Made by a program: the position numbers and the translations under genes. 47,876 nucleotides of DNA from contig JAFYVL010000026.1 of assembly GCA_017549125.1 (NCBI GenBank), forward strand, positions 1 to 47,876. The letters are read 5' to 3'. The stretch is from Oscillospiraceae bacterium. GTDB taxonomy: Bacteria; Bacillota; Clostridia; Oscillospirales; Oscillospiraceae. This document shows positions 36,768 through 44,053 of this stretch, piece by piece. The notes under the pieces were generated by a model. The model was not told where the DNA came from. It saw nothing but the letters and a program-made list of their open reading frames with translations, and ran no database searches. Position 1 is the first letter of the stretch. Each line of letters starts with the position of its first letter.

Positions 36768-37259
36768 ATGAAACTGGAATTTTTAGAAGCAGGCGAAATC
36801 GTCAGCACCCACGGTGTCCGTGGTGAAATGAAGATCCTGCCCTGGGCAGACGGCCCGGATTTTTTGTTGGACTTTAAGCGTGTCCGTATTGGAGGCGTTG
36901 ATTATAAGATTGAAAGCTGCCGCATTCAGAAGACCTGCAATCTGCTGAAACTGCAGGGTATCGACACCATGGAAGATGCCCAGGCTATGCGTGGCAGAAC
37001 CGTAGAGGTGTACCGACAGGATGCGCCCGACGGATTGATTTTCGTGGCAGAACTGCTGGGTGTGCAGGTCTATTGCGACGGTGCGTGCATCGGTGAGGTA
37101 GTGGATGTGCTGGATTACCCGGCCAATAAGGTCTATGTGGTCAAGGGCGAGCATAGCTATATGATCCCTGCGGTGAAGCAGTTCGTGCTGTCCACCGACT
37201 TAGACCGTAATGAAATGCAGGTTGCGCTTCTTGAGGGGATGCAGACCGATGAGAATTGA
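36768..37259 (+). CDS. rimM: Ribosome maturation factor RimM
   Basis: 30S assembly factor that binds S19. The 163-residue protein has EAGEIVSTHGVRGEMKILPW at the N-terminus and the PRC-barrel half (LGVQVYCDGACIGEVVDVLD, then IPAVKQFV). Start ATG 36768 is chosen for AGGTGAT before it; a GTG at 36759 overlaps that site. It overlaps trmD by 11 bases. Confidence 0.94.
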   Translation: MKLEFLEAGEIVSTHGVRGEMKILPWADGPDFLLDFKRVRIGGVDYKIESCRIQKTCNLLKLQGIDTMEDAQAMRGRTVEVYRQDAPDGLIFVAELLGVQVYCDGACIGEVVDVLDYPANKVYVVKGEHSYMIPAVKQFVLSTDLDRNEMQVALLEGMQTDEN

Positions 37260-37992
37260 TATTCTGACCCTGTTTCCGGACACGGTAGGGGATGTGCTGT
37301 CTGAGAGTATTCTGGGCAGAGCCCAGGAGCGTGGCTACTTGCATATTGAAGCCCACCAGATCCGTGACTATACTGCCAATAAGCAGAATCAGGTGGATGA
37401 TTACCCCTATGGCGGAGGTCGCGGTGCAGTGATGCAGGCAGATCCGTTGTACCGTTGCTGGGAAGCTGTGTGCGATCAAGCCGGCGGCCCTGTCCATACT
37501 ATTTATATGTCCCCCTGTGGCAAGACCTTCAAACAGGAAGATGCCATCCGCTTGAGCAAGATGGATAACCTGATCTTGGTCTGCGGCCACTATGAGGGTA
37601 TCGACCAGAGATTCATCGACGAATGCGTAGATGAGGAATTGTCTCTGGGTGACTTTGTGTTAACTGGTGGCGAGATCGCCGCTATGGCTGTTACCGATGC
37701 GGTGTGCCGAATGGTGCCTGGTGTACTGGCAGACCCGGAATGCTTTGAGGATGAAAGCCATTATAGCGGTATGCTGGAGTATCCCCAGTATAGCCGTCCT
37801 GCGGTGTGGCACGACCGTGCCGTACCGGAGATCCTGCTCTCCGGCAACCATGAGAAGGTTCGCCAGTGGCGCAGAAAGCAATCTATCCGTCGTACTCGGG
37901 AACGTCGTCCGGATATGTACGAAAAATTAGACCTCTCCAGCAAACAGGATAAGAAACTCCTGAAAGAAATGGAAGAGGAAGATAATATGTAA
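37249..37992 (+). CDS. trmD: tRNA (guanine37-N1)-methyltransferase TrmD
   Basis: SAM-dependent enzyme of the SPOUT class that makes m1G37. The 247-residue protein has RIDILTLFPD, NKQNQVDDYPYGGGRGAVMQ, the knot segments ILVCGHYEGIDQRFID and ELSLGDFVLTGGE, and the C-terminal GNHEKVRQWRRKQS. Start ATG 37249 lies within rimM; a bidirectional terminator follows. rplS, often next, is not here. Confidence 0.97.
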   Translation: MRIDILTLFPDTVGDVLSESILGRAQERGYLHIEAHQIRDYTANKQNQVDDYPYGGGRGAVMQADPLYRCWEAVCDQAGGPVHTIYMSPCGKTFKQEDAIRLSKMDNLILVCGHYEGIDQRFIDECVDEELSLGDFVLTGGEIAAMAVTDAVCRMVPGVLADPECFEDESHYSGMLEYPQYSRPAVWHDRAVPEILLSGNHEKVRQWRRKQSIRRTRERRPDMYEKLDLSSKQDKKLLKEMEEEDNM

Positions 37993-38020
37993 GGGTCGAT
38001 GCCCACATCGACCCATAATA

Positions 38021-38056
38021 AAAAACACAGAGCAGCAAAAGCTACTCTGTGTTTTT
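38021..38056. terminator. Bidirectional terminator between trmD and tRNA-Leu
   Basis: 12-bp stem AAAAACACAGAG (38021-38032) with CTCTGTGTTTTT (38045-38056), A run on one side and T run on the other. A second hairpin with GGGTCGATG/CATCGACCC (37993-38014) lies just before it. Confidence 0.88.
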
Positions 38057-38139
38057 TGGTGCGAGAGATGGGACTCGAACCCACACGGCGAAACCACACG
38101 CACCTCAAACGTGCTTGTCTACCATTCCAACACTCTCGC
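38057..38139 (-). tRNA. tRNA-Leu (anticodon GAG)
   Basis: On the minus strand the 7-bp acceptor GCGAGAG/CTCTCGC is perfect, the anticodon stem CACGT/GCGTG holds the loop TTGAGGT (anticodon GAG), a long variable arm (GTGTGGTTTCGCC region) marks a type II tRNA, and the T arm has GGGTTCGAGTCCC. CCA is encoded (38059-38057). Confidence 0.95.
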
Positions 38140-38151
38140 AAGTGCTTGAGT

Positions 38152-38180
38152 ATTATAACCTTACAGGCAATGTTTGTCAA
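38152..38180 (-). promoter_or_regulatory. Perfect consensus promoter of tRNA-Leu
   Basis: Minus strand TTGACA (38180-38175), 17 bp, TATAAT (38157-38152), 12 bases before the mature tRNA 5' end. Confidence 0.92.
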
Positions 38181-38204
38181 CAGTTTATTTTGTAGACCGG
38201 GGGC

Positions 38205-38233
38205 TTGCTCCCACCGAGAAACTATGATATACT
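38205..38233 (+). promoter_or_regulatory. Putative promoter of rsmE, -35 inside a repeat
   Basis: TTGCTC (38205-38210), 17 bp, TATACT (38228-38233). The -35 box is part of a GGGGGCTTGCTCCC element that also occurs at 39009. Confidence 0.65.
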
Positions 38234-38261
38234 ACAGCCATAAATAGAAAGGGGAATCCCT

Positions 38262-38993
38262 ATGACACGATTTTTTGTACAACCGGAAGAAATGACTTCT
38301 GATACAATTCTGCTTACCGGTGCGAATCTCAGCCATGCCAAGGTATTGCGATTGAAAGCAGGGGAGCAGGTACTGGTGTTTGACGGACAGGGCAGCCAAT
38401 GCCTGTGTACCTTGTCAGACATCCAGGCAGATTGTGCGTCTTTGACGGTTCTGGAGCGCAGTCAATCCACCACGGAAGCGGCGGTGGAAGTGACGGTCTA
38501 TATGGCATTTCCCAAATCTGATAAATTAGAGCACGTGATCCAGAAGGCAACAGAGTTGGGTGCTCATGCCATCGTGGCATTTCCGTCAAGCCGTTGCGTG
38601 TCCAAGCCCGACGAAAAGAGCCTGCAGAAGAAGCTGGAACGCTGGCAGAAGATTGCCGCATCCGCCGCAGAGCAATGCGGCAGAAGCCGTATTCCCCAGA
38701 TCAGCGTGGTAAAATCCTATACCCAGGCGCTGGAACAGGCAGCCCAGGCAGATATGCCTATCTTGTTCTACGAGAACGAGCATGCCACCACCTTGCGCAT
38801 GGCTCTGGATAGCAAATCCTGGAATACTGTCAGTTTGCTCACAGGTCCGGAAGGCGGCCTGGAAGAAAAAGAGGTGGAGCAGGCACGCAATGCAGGTCTG
38901 CAGATCTGCACCTTAGGCAGTCGTATTCTCCGTTGTGAAACCGCACCCCTGTGCGCACTCTCGGCGGTCATGTACGCCGCCGGCGAATTCTGA
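38262..38993 (+). CDS. rsmE: 16S rRNA (uracil1498-N3)-methyltransferase RsmE
   Basis: SPOUT-class enzyme that methylates U1498 of 16S rRNA. The 243-residue protein has the N-terminal PUA-like part (MTRFFVQPEEM, LSHAKVLRLKAGE) and the knot domain (VYMAFPKSDKLEHVIQKATE, LGAHAIVAFPSSRCVS, SLLTGPEGGLEEKEVEQA, LGSRILRCETAPLCALS). GAAAGGGG stands ahead of the ATG. Single gene with a promoter and a terminator. Confidence 0.95.
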   Translation: MTRFFVQPEEMTSDTILLTGANLSHAKVLRLKAGEQVLVFDGQGSQCLCTLSDIQADCASLTVLERSQSTTEAAVEVTVYMAFPKSDKLEHVIQKATELGAHAIVAFPSSRCVSKPDEKSLQKKLERWQKIAASAAEQCGRSRIPQISVVKSYTQALEQAAQADMPILFYENEHATTLRMALDSKSWNTVSLLTGPEGGLEEKEVEQARNAGLQICTLGSRILRCETAPLCALSAVMYAAGEF

Positions 38994-39025
38994 ACTATAT
39001 CGTAGGGCGGGGGCTTGCTCCCGCC

Positions 39026-39056
39026 AAAAAAGCAGAGCGAATAAGCTCTGCTTTTT
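39026..39056. terminator. Bidirectional terminator between rsmE and rlmH
   Basis: Stem AGCAGAGC (39031-39038) with GCTCTGCT (39045-39052), A run before and T run after. A GCGGGGGCTTGCTCCCGC repeat lies just upstream (about 39007-39024). Confidence 0.85.
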
Positions 39057-39537
39057 ATTTATGATACTTACTACCGGCTTGAATGGCCTCCGCCCGATAG
39101 ATCTGTTCCAAAACCATGATCCGCGCCAGATGATGGGGGAAAGTCATTCTACCCATGGAAAGCTGAAAATCTGCCTTTTCCTTGATCCTGGGGCTGATGC
39201 CAAAGGAAGAACCGATCAGAAAACATGCGCTGCTCTTTCCAGAGAGTTTCACATCCTTCAGTTTACCTGCAAAATCTTCAGAGGAAAGGATCTTACCCTC
39301 CGGTGTAAAGACACATAACCAGCAGTTCTTGGGAAGCTTCGCCAGAATTGTCTCTGCTTCTTTTTCCAGACCTGCGGAGATCTCAGCAGGGGAGGGATCA
39401 TCCGGGAGTCTTACCTCCGGCAATTCCAGGATCTGGAATTTGCAGTAGCCCTTCAGCCGCTTTTCGTATTCAGCTGCCGCAGATTGGTAAAATTTTTCCT
39501 TCAGCTTACCCATGGCGATCAATGTGATCTCAAACAT
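39055..39537 (-). CDS. rlmH: 23S rRNA (pseudouridine1915-N3)-methyltransferase RlmH
   Basis: Methylates pseudouridine 1915 in helix 69 of 23S rRNA. The 160-residue protein has ITLIAMGKLKEKFY, the SAM-site segment FLIGSSFGISPRIKEKAD, and the C-terminal MTFPHHLARIMVLEQIYRA with YHK end, all diagnostic. One small departure is SSFG where most members have GAxG. A promoter and GAAGGAGGGAG lie ahead of the ATG. Confidence 0.96.
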   Translation of the reverse strand: MFEITLIAMGKLKEKFYQSAAAEYEKRLKGYCKFQILELPEVRLPDDPSPAEISAGLEKEAETILAKLPKNCWLCVFTPEGKILSSEDFAGKLKDVKLSGKSSACFLIGSSFGISPRIKEKADFQLSMGRMTFPHHLARIMVLEQIYRAEAIQAGSKYHK

Positions 39538-39559
39538 ATATCTCCCTCCTTCTTCTTTA

Positions 39560-39588
39560 AGTATACCATATAATTATATCTCTGTAAA
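39560..39588 (-). promoter_or_regulatory. Sigma-A promoter of rlmH
   Basis: Minus strand TTTACA (39588-39583), 17 bp, TATACT (39565-39560). The -35 box touches the spoIIID stop codon, so rlmH need not depend on sporulation transcription. Confidence 0.7.
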
Positions 39589-39837
39589 TTACCTCTTTGC
39601 GTATTTATTCTTCGTTGCCAAACCGCCACGTATATGCCGCTGGGCTTTGTTTTCGTCCAGAACCTTGCGTACTTGCAGATAAAGCGTCCGGTTGTATTGC
39701 GGAAGTCTTTGAGATAGATCCTTATGTACGGTAGACTTGGAAATGCCGAAATACTTTGCGGCAGTGCGGACGGTTGCGCCGGTTTCAATAATGTACACAG
39801 CCAGTTGGCAAGCTCTTCGCTCAATGGTATCTGTCAT
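39589..39837 (-). CDS. spoIIID: Sporulation transcriptional regulator SpoIIID
   Basis: Mother-cell DNA-binding regulator of endospore formation, acting with sigma-E and preparing sigma-K. The 82-residue product matches the family across its helix-turn-helix (TVRTAAKYFGISKSTVHKDL, ~23-42), SQRLPQYNRTL and the basic tail RHIRGGLATKNKY. Start ATG 39837 is preceded by TGGGAGGT. A sigma-E-type promoter is seen upstream. Its presence indicates a spore former, or at least a sporulation-derived lineage. Confidence 0.96.
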   Translation of the reverse strand: MTDTIERRACQLAVYIIETGATVRTAAKYFGISKSTVHKDLSQRLPQYNRTLYLQVRKVLDENKAQRHIRGGLATKNKYAKR

Positions 39838-39901
39838 AGTATACCTCCCAATCCTTGCACGAAGTCGCCGAAGCGTCATCTCGCTGTGTCCTGCCAAGAG
39901 C

Positions 39902-39930
39902 ATTTTATGAACAGAAATTGAAGAATATGC
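39902..39930 (-). promoter_or_regulatory. Predicted sigma-E promoter of spoIIID
   Basis: Minus strand GCATATT (39930-39924), 14-bp spacer, CATAAAAT (39909-39902). The B. subtilis sigma-E consensus is roughly GNATATT-N14-CATACANT; one base of the -10 differs. Start of transcription would be near 39895, about 60 bases ahead of the ATG. Confidence 0.75.
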
Positions 39931-39967
39931 TCCTTGACATCTTGAAACGCACTTATTAAAATATAGA

Positions 39968-39994
39968 TGTAGGGAACGCTGTCCCCAGCGTTCC
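39968..39994. repeat. Palindromic intergenic repeat
   Basis: TGTAGGGAACGCTGTCCCC followed by AGCGTTCC, identical in plan to the copies at 36710 and 41738. Confidence 0.7.
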
Positions 39995-40037
39995 GATCCC
40001 ACAAATCCCGCCGATACCCTACAAAGGAGTTGATGAT

Positions 40038-41273
40038 ATGCACTTAGACAGAAACGATATTGAAAAGCTGCTTCGCAAAGTGTTTTTTGGTGTAGCAGGC
40101 TGTATTCTGCTCTATTGGCTTTTGCATGATATGGATCGAGTAAAATCCATATACAATATAATAATAAGTATCTTGTCGCCCTTTATTGTGGGCTCGGTGC
40201 TGGCATTTATTTTAAATGTACCCATGCGCGGCTTTGAACGGCTGCTGAAAAAGGTAAAACCTTTCTCTTTGCGCCGATCACTTGCTGCGGCATGTGCGTG
40301 CTGTTCTGTGCTGCTGATCGTGGCAGGTGTGTTCCTGCTTCTGATCCCTCAGATAATCGAGACCGTTGGTACGCTGATTCCTACATTGGAGAATTTCTTT
40401 ACTCGCATCTCCGGTAGGGCGGTGGAACTGCTCAAGGACAAGCCGGAACTGCAGGATAAGATCAACTCCTATATCAATGATCTGAACTGGGCATCCTTGG
40501 CGGAGAATGGTCTGAAGGTAGTAGGCGATAGTATCTCCGTGATCCTGGATAGTGCCTTTACCGCCCTGTCTGCTATTGCCGGTGGCATGATGAACGCATT
40601 TATCTCCGTTGTGTTTGCTATCTACGGTTTGGTGCAAAAGGAAACCCTTGCAAGACAGGGTAGAAAACTCCTGTATGCATTCTTGCCCGAGAAAGCCGCA
40701 GACGAAACCGTTCGTATCATGCGCCTGTCCAATGTGACCTTCTCTAACTTCCTCTCCGGCCAGTGCCTGGAGGTTGTGATCCTGGGATCTATGTTCGCTG
40801 TGTCTATGGCAATCTTCGGCATGCCCTATATTCCTCTGGTCAGCGTGCTGGTTGCTGTGACCGCATTTATTCCTGTGGTTGGCGCATGGGTGGGATGCAT
40901 CTTCGGTGCATTCTTTATCCTGGTGTCTGACCCCATGCAGGCGGTCTGGTTCGTGGTGTTGTTCCTGGCACTCCAGCAAATCGAGAACCATCTGATTTAT
41001 CCCCGCGTGGTAGGTACATCTATTGGTCTGCCCGGCATGTGGGTGCTGCTTGCAGTATCCTTAGGTGGTGTGGTCATGGGTGTTGCCGGTATGTTTTTGA
41101 TGATTCCTTGCGTATCCGTGGCATATACGCTGCTGGGCGAGATCACCAATAGACGGCTGGCAGAGAAGAATATCGATGCGGATAAGCTCACCGCGCACCC
41201 CCCAGCATTAAAATCCAAATTTAAAGAAAAACGGGAACGAAAAAAAGCAAAAAAACAATCCAACAAAAAGTAA
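40038..41273 (+). CDS. AI-2E family permease
   Basis: A 411-residue membrane protein of the PerM/YtvI/TqsA group. Seven to eight membrane helices are visible, in the usual arrangement: two near the N-terminus (~14-29, ~38-62), a long one at ~80-105, a soluble loop to ~175, then a bundle to ~360 with LPGMWVLLAVSLGG and VVGAWVGCIFGAFF. The C-terminal tail is very basic (KEKRERKKAKKQSNKK). The exact substrate is not given by sequence; some Bacillus members (YtvI) act in sporulation. AAAGGAGTTGATG precedes the ATG. Confidence 0.88.
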   Translation: MHLDRNDIEKLLRKVFFGVAGCILLYWLLHDMDRVKSIYNIIISILSPFIVGSVLAFILNVPMRGFERLLKKVKPFSLRRSLAAACACCSVLLIVAGVFLLLIPQIIETVGTLIPTLENFFTRISGRAVELLKDKPELQDKINSYINDLNWASLAENGLKVVGDSISVILDSAFTALSAIAGGMMNAFISVVFAIYGLVQKETLARQGRKLLYAFLPEKAADETVRIMRLSNVTFSNFLSGQCLEVVILGSMFAVSMAIFGMPYIPLVSVLVAVTAFIPVVGAWVGCIFGAFFILVSDPMQAVWFVVLFLALQQIENHLIYPRVVGTSIGLPGMWVLLAVSLGGVVMGVAGMFLMIPCVSVAYTLLGEITNRRLAEKNIDADKLTAHPPALKSKFKEKRERKKAKKQSNKK

Positions 41274-41276
41274 TCA

Positions 41277-41305
41277 AAAGACCGGCTCACCTCGAGCCGG
41301 TCTTT
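41277..41305 (+). terminator. Intrinsic terminator of the permease gene
   Basis: Stem AAAGACCGGCTC/GAGCCGGTCTTT (about 41277-41305) with a short T run; 4 bases after the stop. Confidence 0.82.
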
Positions 41306-41343
41306 CGCCAATTGTGTCCAAGGGGAAATGACATTAAGTTAAG

Positions 41344-41383
41344 TGTCATCGCGAACCAGTGCGCACACTGGTGTGGCGATCTC
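41344..41383. repeat. GCGAACCAGT-type palindromic repeat
   Basis: GTCATCGCGAACCAGTGCGC then ACACTGGTGTGGCGAT: inner stem CCAGTGCGCACACTGG, outer ATCGC/GCGAT. Same family as 1089 and 28043. Confidence 0.75.
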
Positions 41384-41402
41384 CTGTGAACGATCTTTCA
41401 CC

Positions 41403-41738
41403 GTAGGGAACGCCTTCGTAGGGGACGGGTCTCCCGTCCCATTCAATCTTATTTCGATGCGTCATTGCAAGCCACGCCCCAGTCATGTCCCCCTCTCGGA
41501 GGGGGATGTCAGCGATAGCTGACAGGGGGAGTGCACTCTGTTATTTTGCACCATCATTACACCAACCCATGTAGGGAACGCCTTCGTAGGGGACGGGTCT
41601 CCCGTCCCATTCAATCTTATTTCGATGCGTCATTGTAAGCCACGCCCCAGTCATGTCCCCCTCTCTGAGGGGGATGTCAGCGATAGCTGACAGGGGGAGT
41701 GTGCTCTGTTATTTTGCACCATCATTACACCCACCCAT
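41403..41738 (+). repeat. 168-bp tandem duplication
   Basis: Two adjacent copies, 41403-41570 and 41571-41738, differ at only a handful of bases. Each unit contains GTAGGGAACGCC, a GGGACGGGTCTCCCGTCCC stem, a GATGCGTCATTG segment, and a TCCCCCTC...GAGGGGGA stem with the GTCAGCGATAGCTGAC palindrome. A third start of the unit at 41739 leads into a different repeat. Confidence 0.85.
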
Positions 41739-41880
41739 GTAGGGAACGCTGTCCCCAGCGTTCCAAAACCTTCCCCTTTGGGGAAGGTGGCTCGCAGAGC
41801 CGGATGAGGTAATACCTTCCCCTTTGGGGAAGGTGGCACGAAGTGCCGGATGAGGTAACTATGGGAAGGTAGCCCCCCAA
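41738..41880 (+). repeat. Further repeats: palindrome and 46-bp tandem pair
   Basis: 41738-41764 is the TGTAGGGAACGC...GCGTTCC palindrome. Then CCTTCCCCTTTGGGGAAGG occurs twice with a 46-bp period (41769 and 41815), each followed by a GGCTCGCAGAGCC- or GGCACGAAGTGCC-type stem and GGATGAGGT. No coding sequence is seen between 41306 and 42053. Confidence 0.75.
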
Positions 41881-42053
41881 GGGGCATACGACCCCTGTTA
41901 TCGTAGAGGGGAATATCCTCCACACACCCTATATAACCCTAAATCCCCCTGCTTAAAACCACATATTGGGTTAAAATGAAAATCACAACCACAAAATCTG
42001 TATAAGGAATGAAAAGAATGCGTAAAATAATTTAATTTTTCGTGAAATTATGG

Positions 42054-42082
42054 TTGACTTTGTGAGAATTATTTGGTAAAGT
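42054..42082 (+). promoter_or_regulatory. Sigma-A promoter of the secreted protein-peptide unit
   Basis: TTGACT (42054-42059), 17 bp, TAAAGT (42077-42082). Confidence 0.7.
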
Positions 42083-42088
42083 ATTCAT

Positions 42089-42259
42089 GGAAAATGTAGG
42101 GTAATATCTAGTGGTGTTTCCCTAGGGGGATGGATCGATTGTTTTTCGTTATCCGTACATTTCGAAGAACAGTCGAAAAGTCACCCAAAGGAACCTCTGC
42201 CGGGTAGGTCCCGACACGCACATTTTTAACAATCCAAAAAACAGGAGGAAAACAGAAAT
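42089..42259 (+). promoter_or_regulatory. Long structured-looking 5' leader, class unknown
   Basis: About 170 bases separate the predicted transcript start from the ATG. Possible stems: TAGGG with CCCTA (~42097-42125), GGAT with ATCC around 42130-42152, TTCGA/TCGAA with loop AGAACAG (~42160-42177), and CGGG/CCCG around GTAGGT (~42200-42213). No riboswitch class that I know fits. AGGAGGAAAAC precedes the start codon. Confidence 0.45.
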
Positions 42260-43993
42260 ATGAAGCGTTTAATTTCCTGGCTCTTGGCCCTGACCCTGAT
42301 TTTCGGTCTGGTTCCCATGAGCGCATTCGCAGTCGAAGTCAATCTCGATGGCTCCTATGACGAAGATGTCGAATTCGGCGAACTGCTGCCTGGCTACACT
42401 GAGGCCAATCCTATTGACCTGACCCAGGATCTGCTGTACGAAGGTGACTTCACCGCAACCGTTACCGTTCCCGCTGGCACTACCCTGTACTACTGTGCAT
42501 ACCGTGTTGGTGGTATGATCATGACCATCAATGGTGGCGCAGCTGTAGAGTGTGTTGCCGCAAGTCCTTGGGTTCCCTATGCATGGTCCATCACCAATGA
42601 CGGCGCTGCTGATGCAGAGTATGTTATCGTGATTGCTGCTCCCTTGGGCTCCATGGACAACCCCGCTACCCTGACTCTGGGTGAGAACAATGCTACTGTA
42701 GCAGCTGATGCTCAGGGCTATTTCTACACCTACACCGCAGAGCAGACCGGTACTTTGGTACTGGAGTTTGCTTCCTCTGTTGACGGCTGGAGCTACACCG
42801 TCAACAACATGACCACCTATAAGTATGGTGATACTCAGTGGTCTGACTCCGATCCCGTTGTTAACCCCGCTGAGATCGAGGTTACCGAGGGTGACGAAAT
42901 TGAGGTTATCGTTAACACCTACGATCCTGCTAACATGTGGGGTTCCCCCGCTGGCACCGTGACCGTCAAAGCTTCCTACAAGACTGAGGAGCCCGCTCCC
43001 GAGTACAATGTTGTTACCAATGGTTATGGTCTGTCTCTTGAGGCTGAGCTGGTCGTTTCCGCTAAGTTTGTGATTCCTCAGGAATTGAAGAACGATCCCA
43101 ACGCTACCATTACCATTCAGTTCATTGATAATGTGACTGAATATAATCTGCAACAGTATGCAGCTGAGAACGGTGGCTATGACAGTAAGAATCGTATCGT
43201 GGTTAAGCAATCTGTAAGATCTCCTTGGATGCCTCATCTCGTTAAGGTTACTATCTGTGATGGAAATGGCAATGCAGCAAACTACACTGACTATTTTGGC
43301 GAAACATTTGAGGGCGCATATGAGTTTGGTGCTGAGACCTATGTTAAGTTGACAACTGTTGCTAATCCTGGTAAGACTACCATTGATTGTGTTCGTGGCT
43401 TGTTGACTTATGGTGCATATGCCCAGGACTATTTTGAATCTACCGGTAAGATTCCCAATATTCCCGAAATGCGTGCTACTGAGATCCTGACCAAGTATGG
43501 TTATGAGCCCATGGACATTTCTCAGTTCTCTTCCGACCTGCTGAATCAGGCTCCTACCTCCTCTGGTGATAGCTTCGATGGCATTTCCAGCCGTGGTGTA
43601 GCTAACCCTGTTCTGGAAGCTGCTATTTACATGACCTTCCAGTTCAATGCTACTGGCATTACCGAGGCGGATATTGGTAATTATACTTATAAGCTGAGCT
43701 ACATGTCCGGTAATACCTTGGTTGAGAAGGATATTACTCCCACTTGGGATGCTCGTGGCAGACTGGTATTTACCATTACTGAGATTGCTGCGATGTACTT
43801 TGACTGCATGTACTCCGTAACTATTACCAAGAATGCTACCGGTGAGACCTATACCGCTGCTACTAGCGTTGTTGCTTACATGGATGTTGCATTTGATACC
43901 TATGAGGGTGTTGCTTCTCAGGCTAAGTTCCTGGATTTGCTGAAGGCTATGTATTATTACAATCAGGCCGCAAATACCCACTTTGGCAAGTAA
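42260..43993 (+). CDS. Secreted surface protein of unknown function
   Basis: A 577-residue exported protein; signal peptide MKRLISWLLALTLIFGLVPM with cleavage after SAFA (~24). Residues ~50-135 and ~135-235 hold two related beta domains of the pre-peptidase/PPC kind (ATVTVPAGTTLYYCAYRVGG; AADAQGYFYTYTAEQTG). After a Pro/Glu linker (EEPAPEY) come two further domains; the region near 380-400 has CVRGLLTYGAYAQDYF, a motif I associate with other Clostridial surface proteins. No sortase motif or membrane tail is seen. It has a promoter and leader, and no terminator before the 37-aa peptide gene 60 bases downstream, so both are probably on one transcript. Confidence 0.7.
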   Translation: MKRLISWLLALTLIFGLVPMSAFAVEVNLDGSYDEDVEFGELLPGYTEANPIDLTQDLLYEGDFTATVTVPAGTTLYYCAYRVGGMIMTINGGAAVECVAASPWVPYAWSITNDGAADAEYVIVIAAPLGSMDNPATLTLGENNATVAADAQGYFYTYTAEQTGTLVLEFASSVDGWSYTVNNMTTYKYGDTQWSDSDPVVNPAEIEVTEGDEIEVIVNTYDPANMWGSPAGTVTVKASYKTEEPAPEYNVVTNGYGLSLEAELVVSAKFVIPQELKNDPNATITIQFIDNVTEYNLQQYAAENGGYDSKNRIVVKQSVRSPWMPHLVKVTICDGNGNAANYTDYFGETFEGAYEFGAETYVKLTTVANPGKTTIDCVRGLLTYGAYAQDYFESTGKIPNIPEMRATEILTKYGYEPMDISQFSSDLLNQAPTSSGDSFDGISSRGVANPVLEAAIYMTFQFNATGITEADIGNYTYKLSYMSGNTLVEKDITPTWDARGRLVFTITEIAAMYFDCMYSVTITKNATGETYTAATSVVAYMDVAFDTYEGVASQAKFLDLLKAMYYYNQAANTHFGK

Positions 43994-44053
43994 TTATTTT
44001 GTGATCATTTATTTTTAAATATTTGATTAATTCTATAAAGGAGGTAAGAAATT

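Noticed and set aside
41403-41880. CRISPR-like array
   Set aside because: Units are composite palindromes with 168- and 46-bp periods, not short identical repeats with unique 30-40 base spacers, and no cas gene is present.
41651-41925. Minus-strand frames of 66 and 90 codons
   Set aside because: They consist wholly of intergenic palindromic repeats and have no start signals.
42100-42250. c-di-GMP riboswitch
   Set aside because: A CCGGGTAGGT stretch recalls the receptor part of the class I element, but the conserved ACGCAAAGCC and CACGCACAGGG cores are missing.
42269-43981. Long minus-strand open frame (about 570 codons)
   Set aside because: It mirrors the secreted protein gene, has no ribosome binding site, and its product is low-complexity antisense sequence; a codon-bias artefact. 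The same holds for 2294-3517 plus and 34693-36111 minus.
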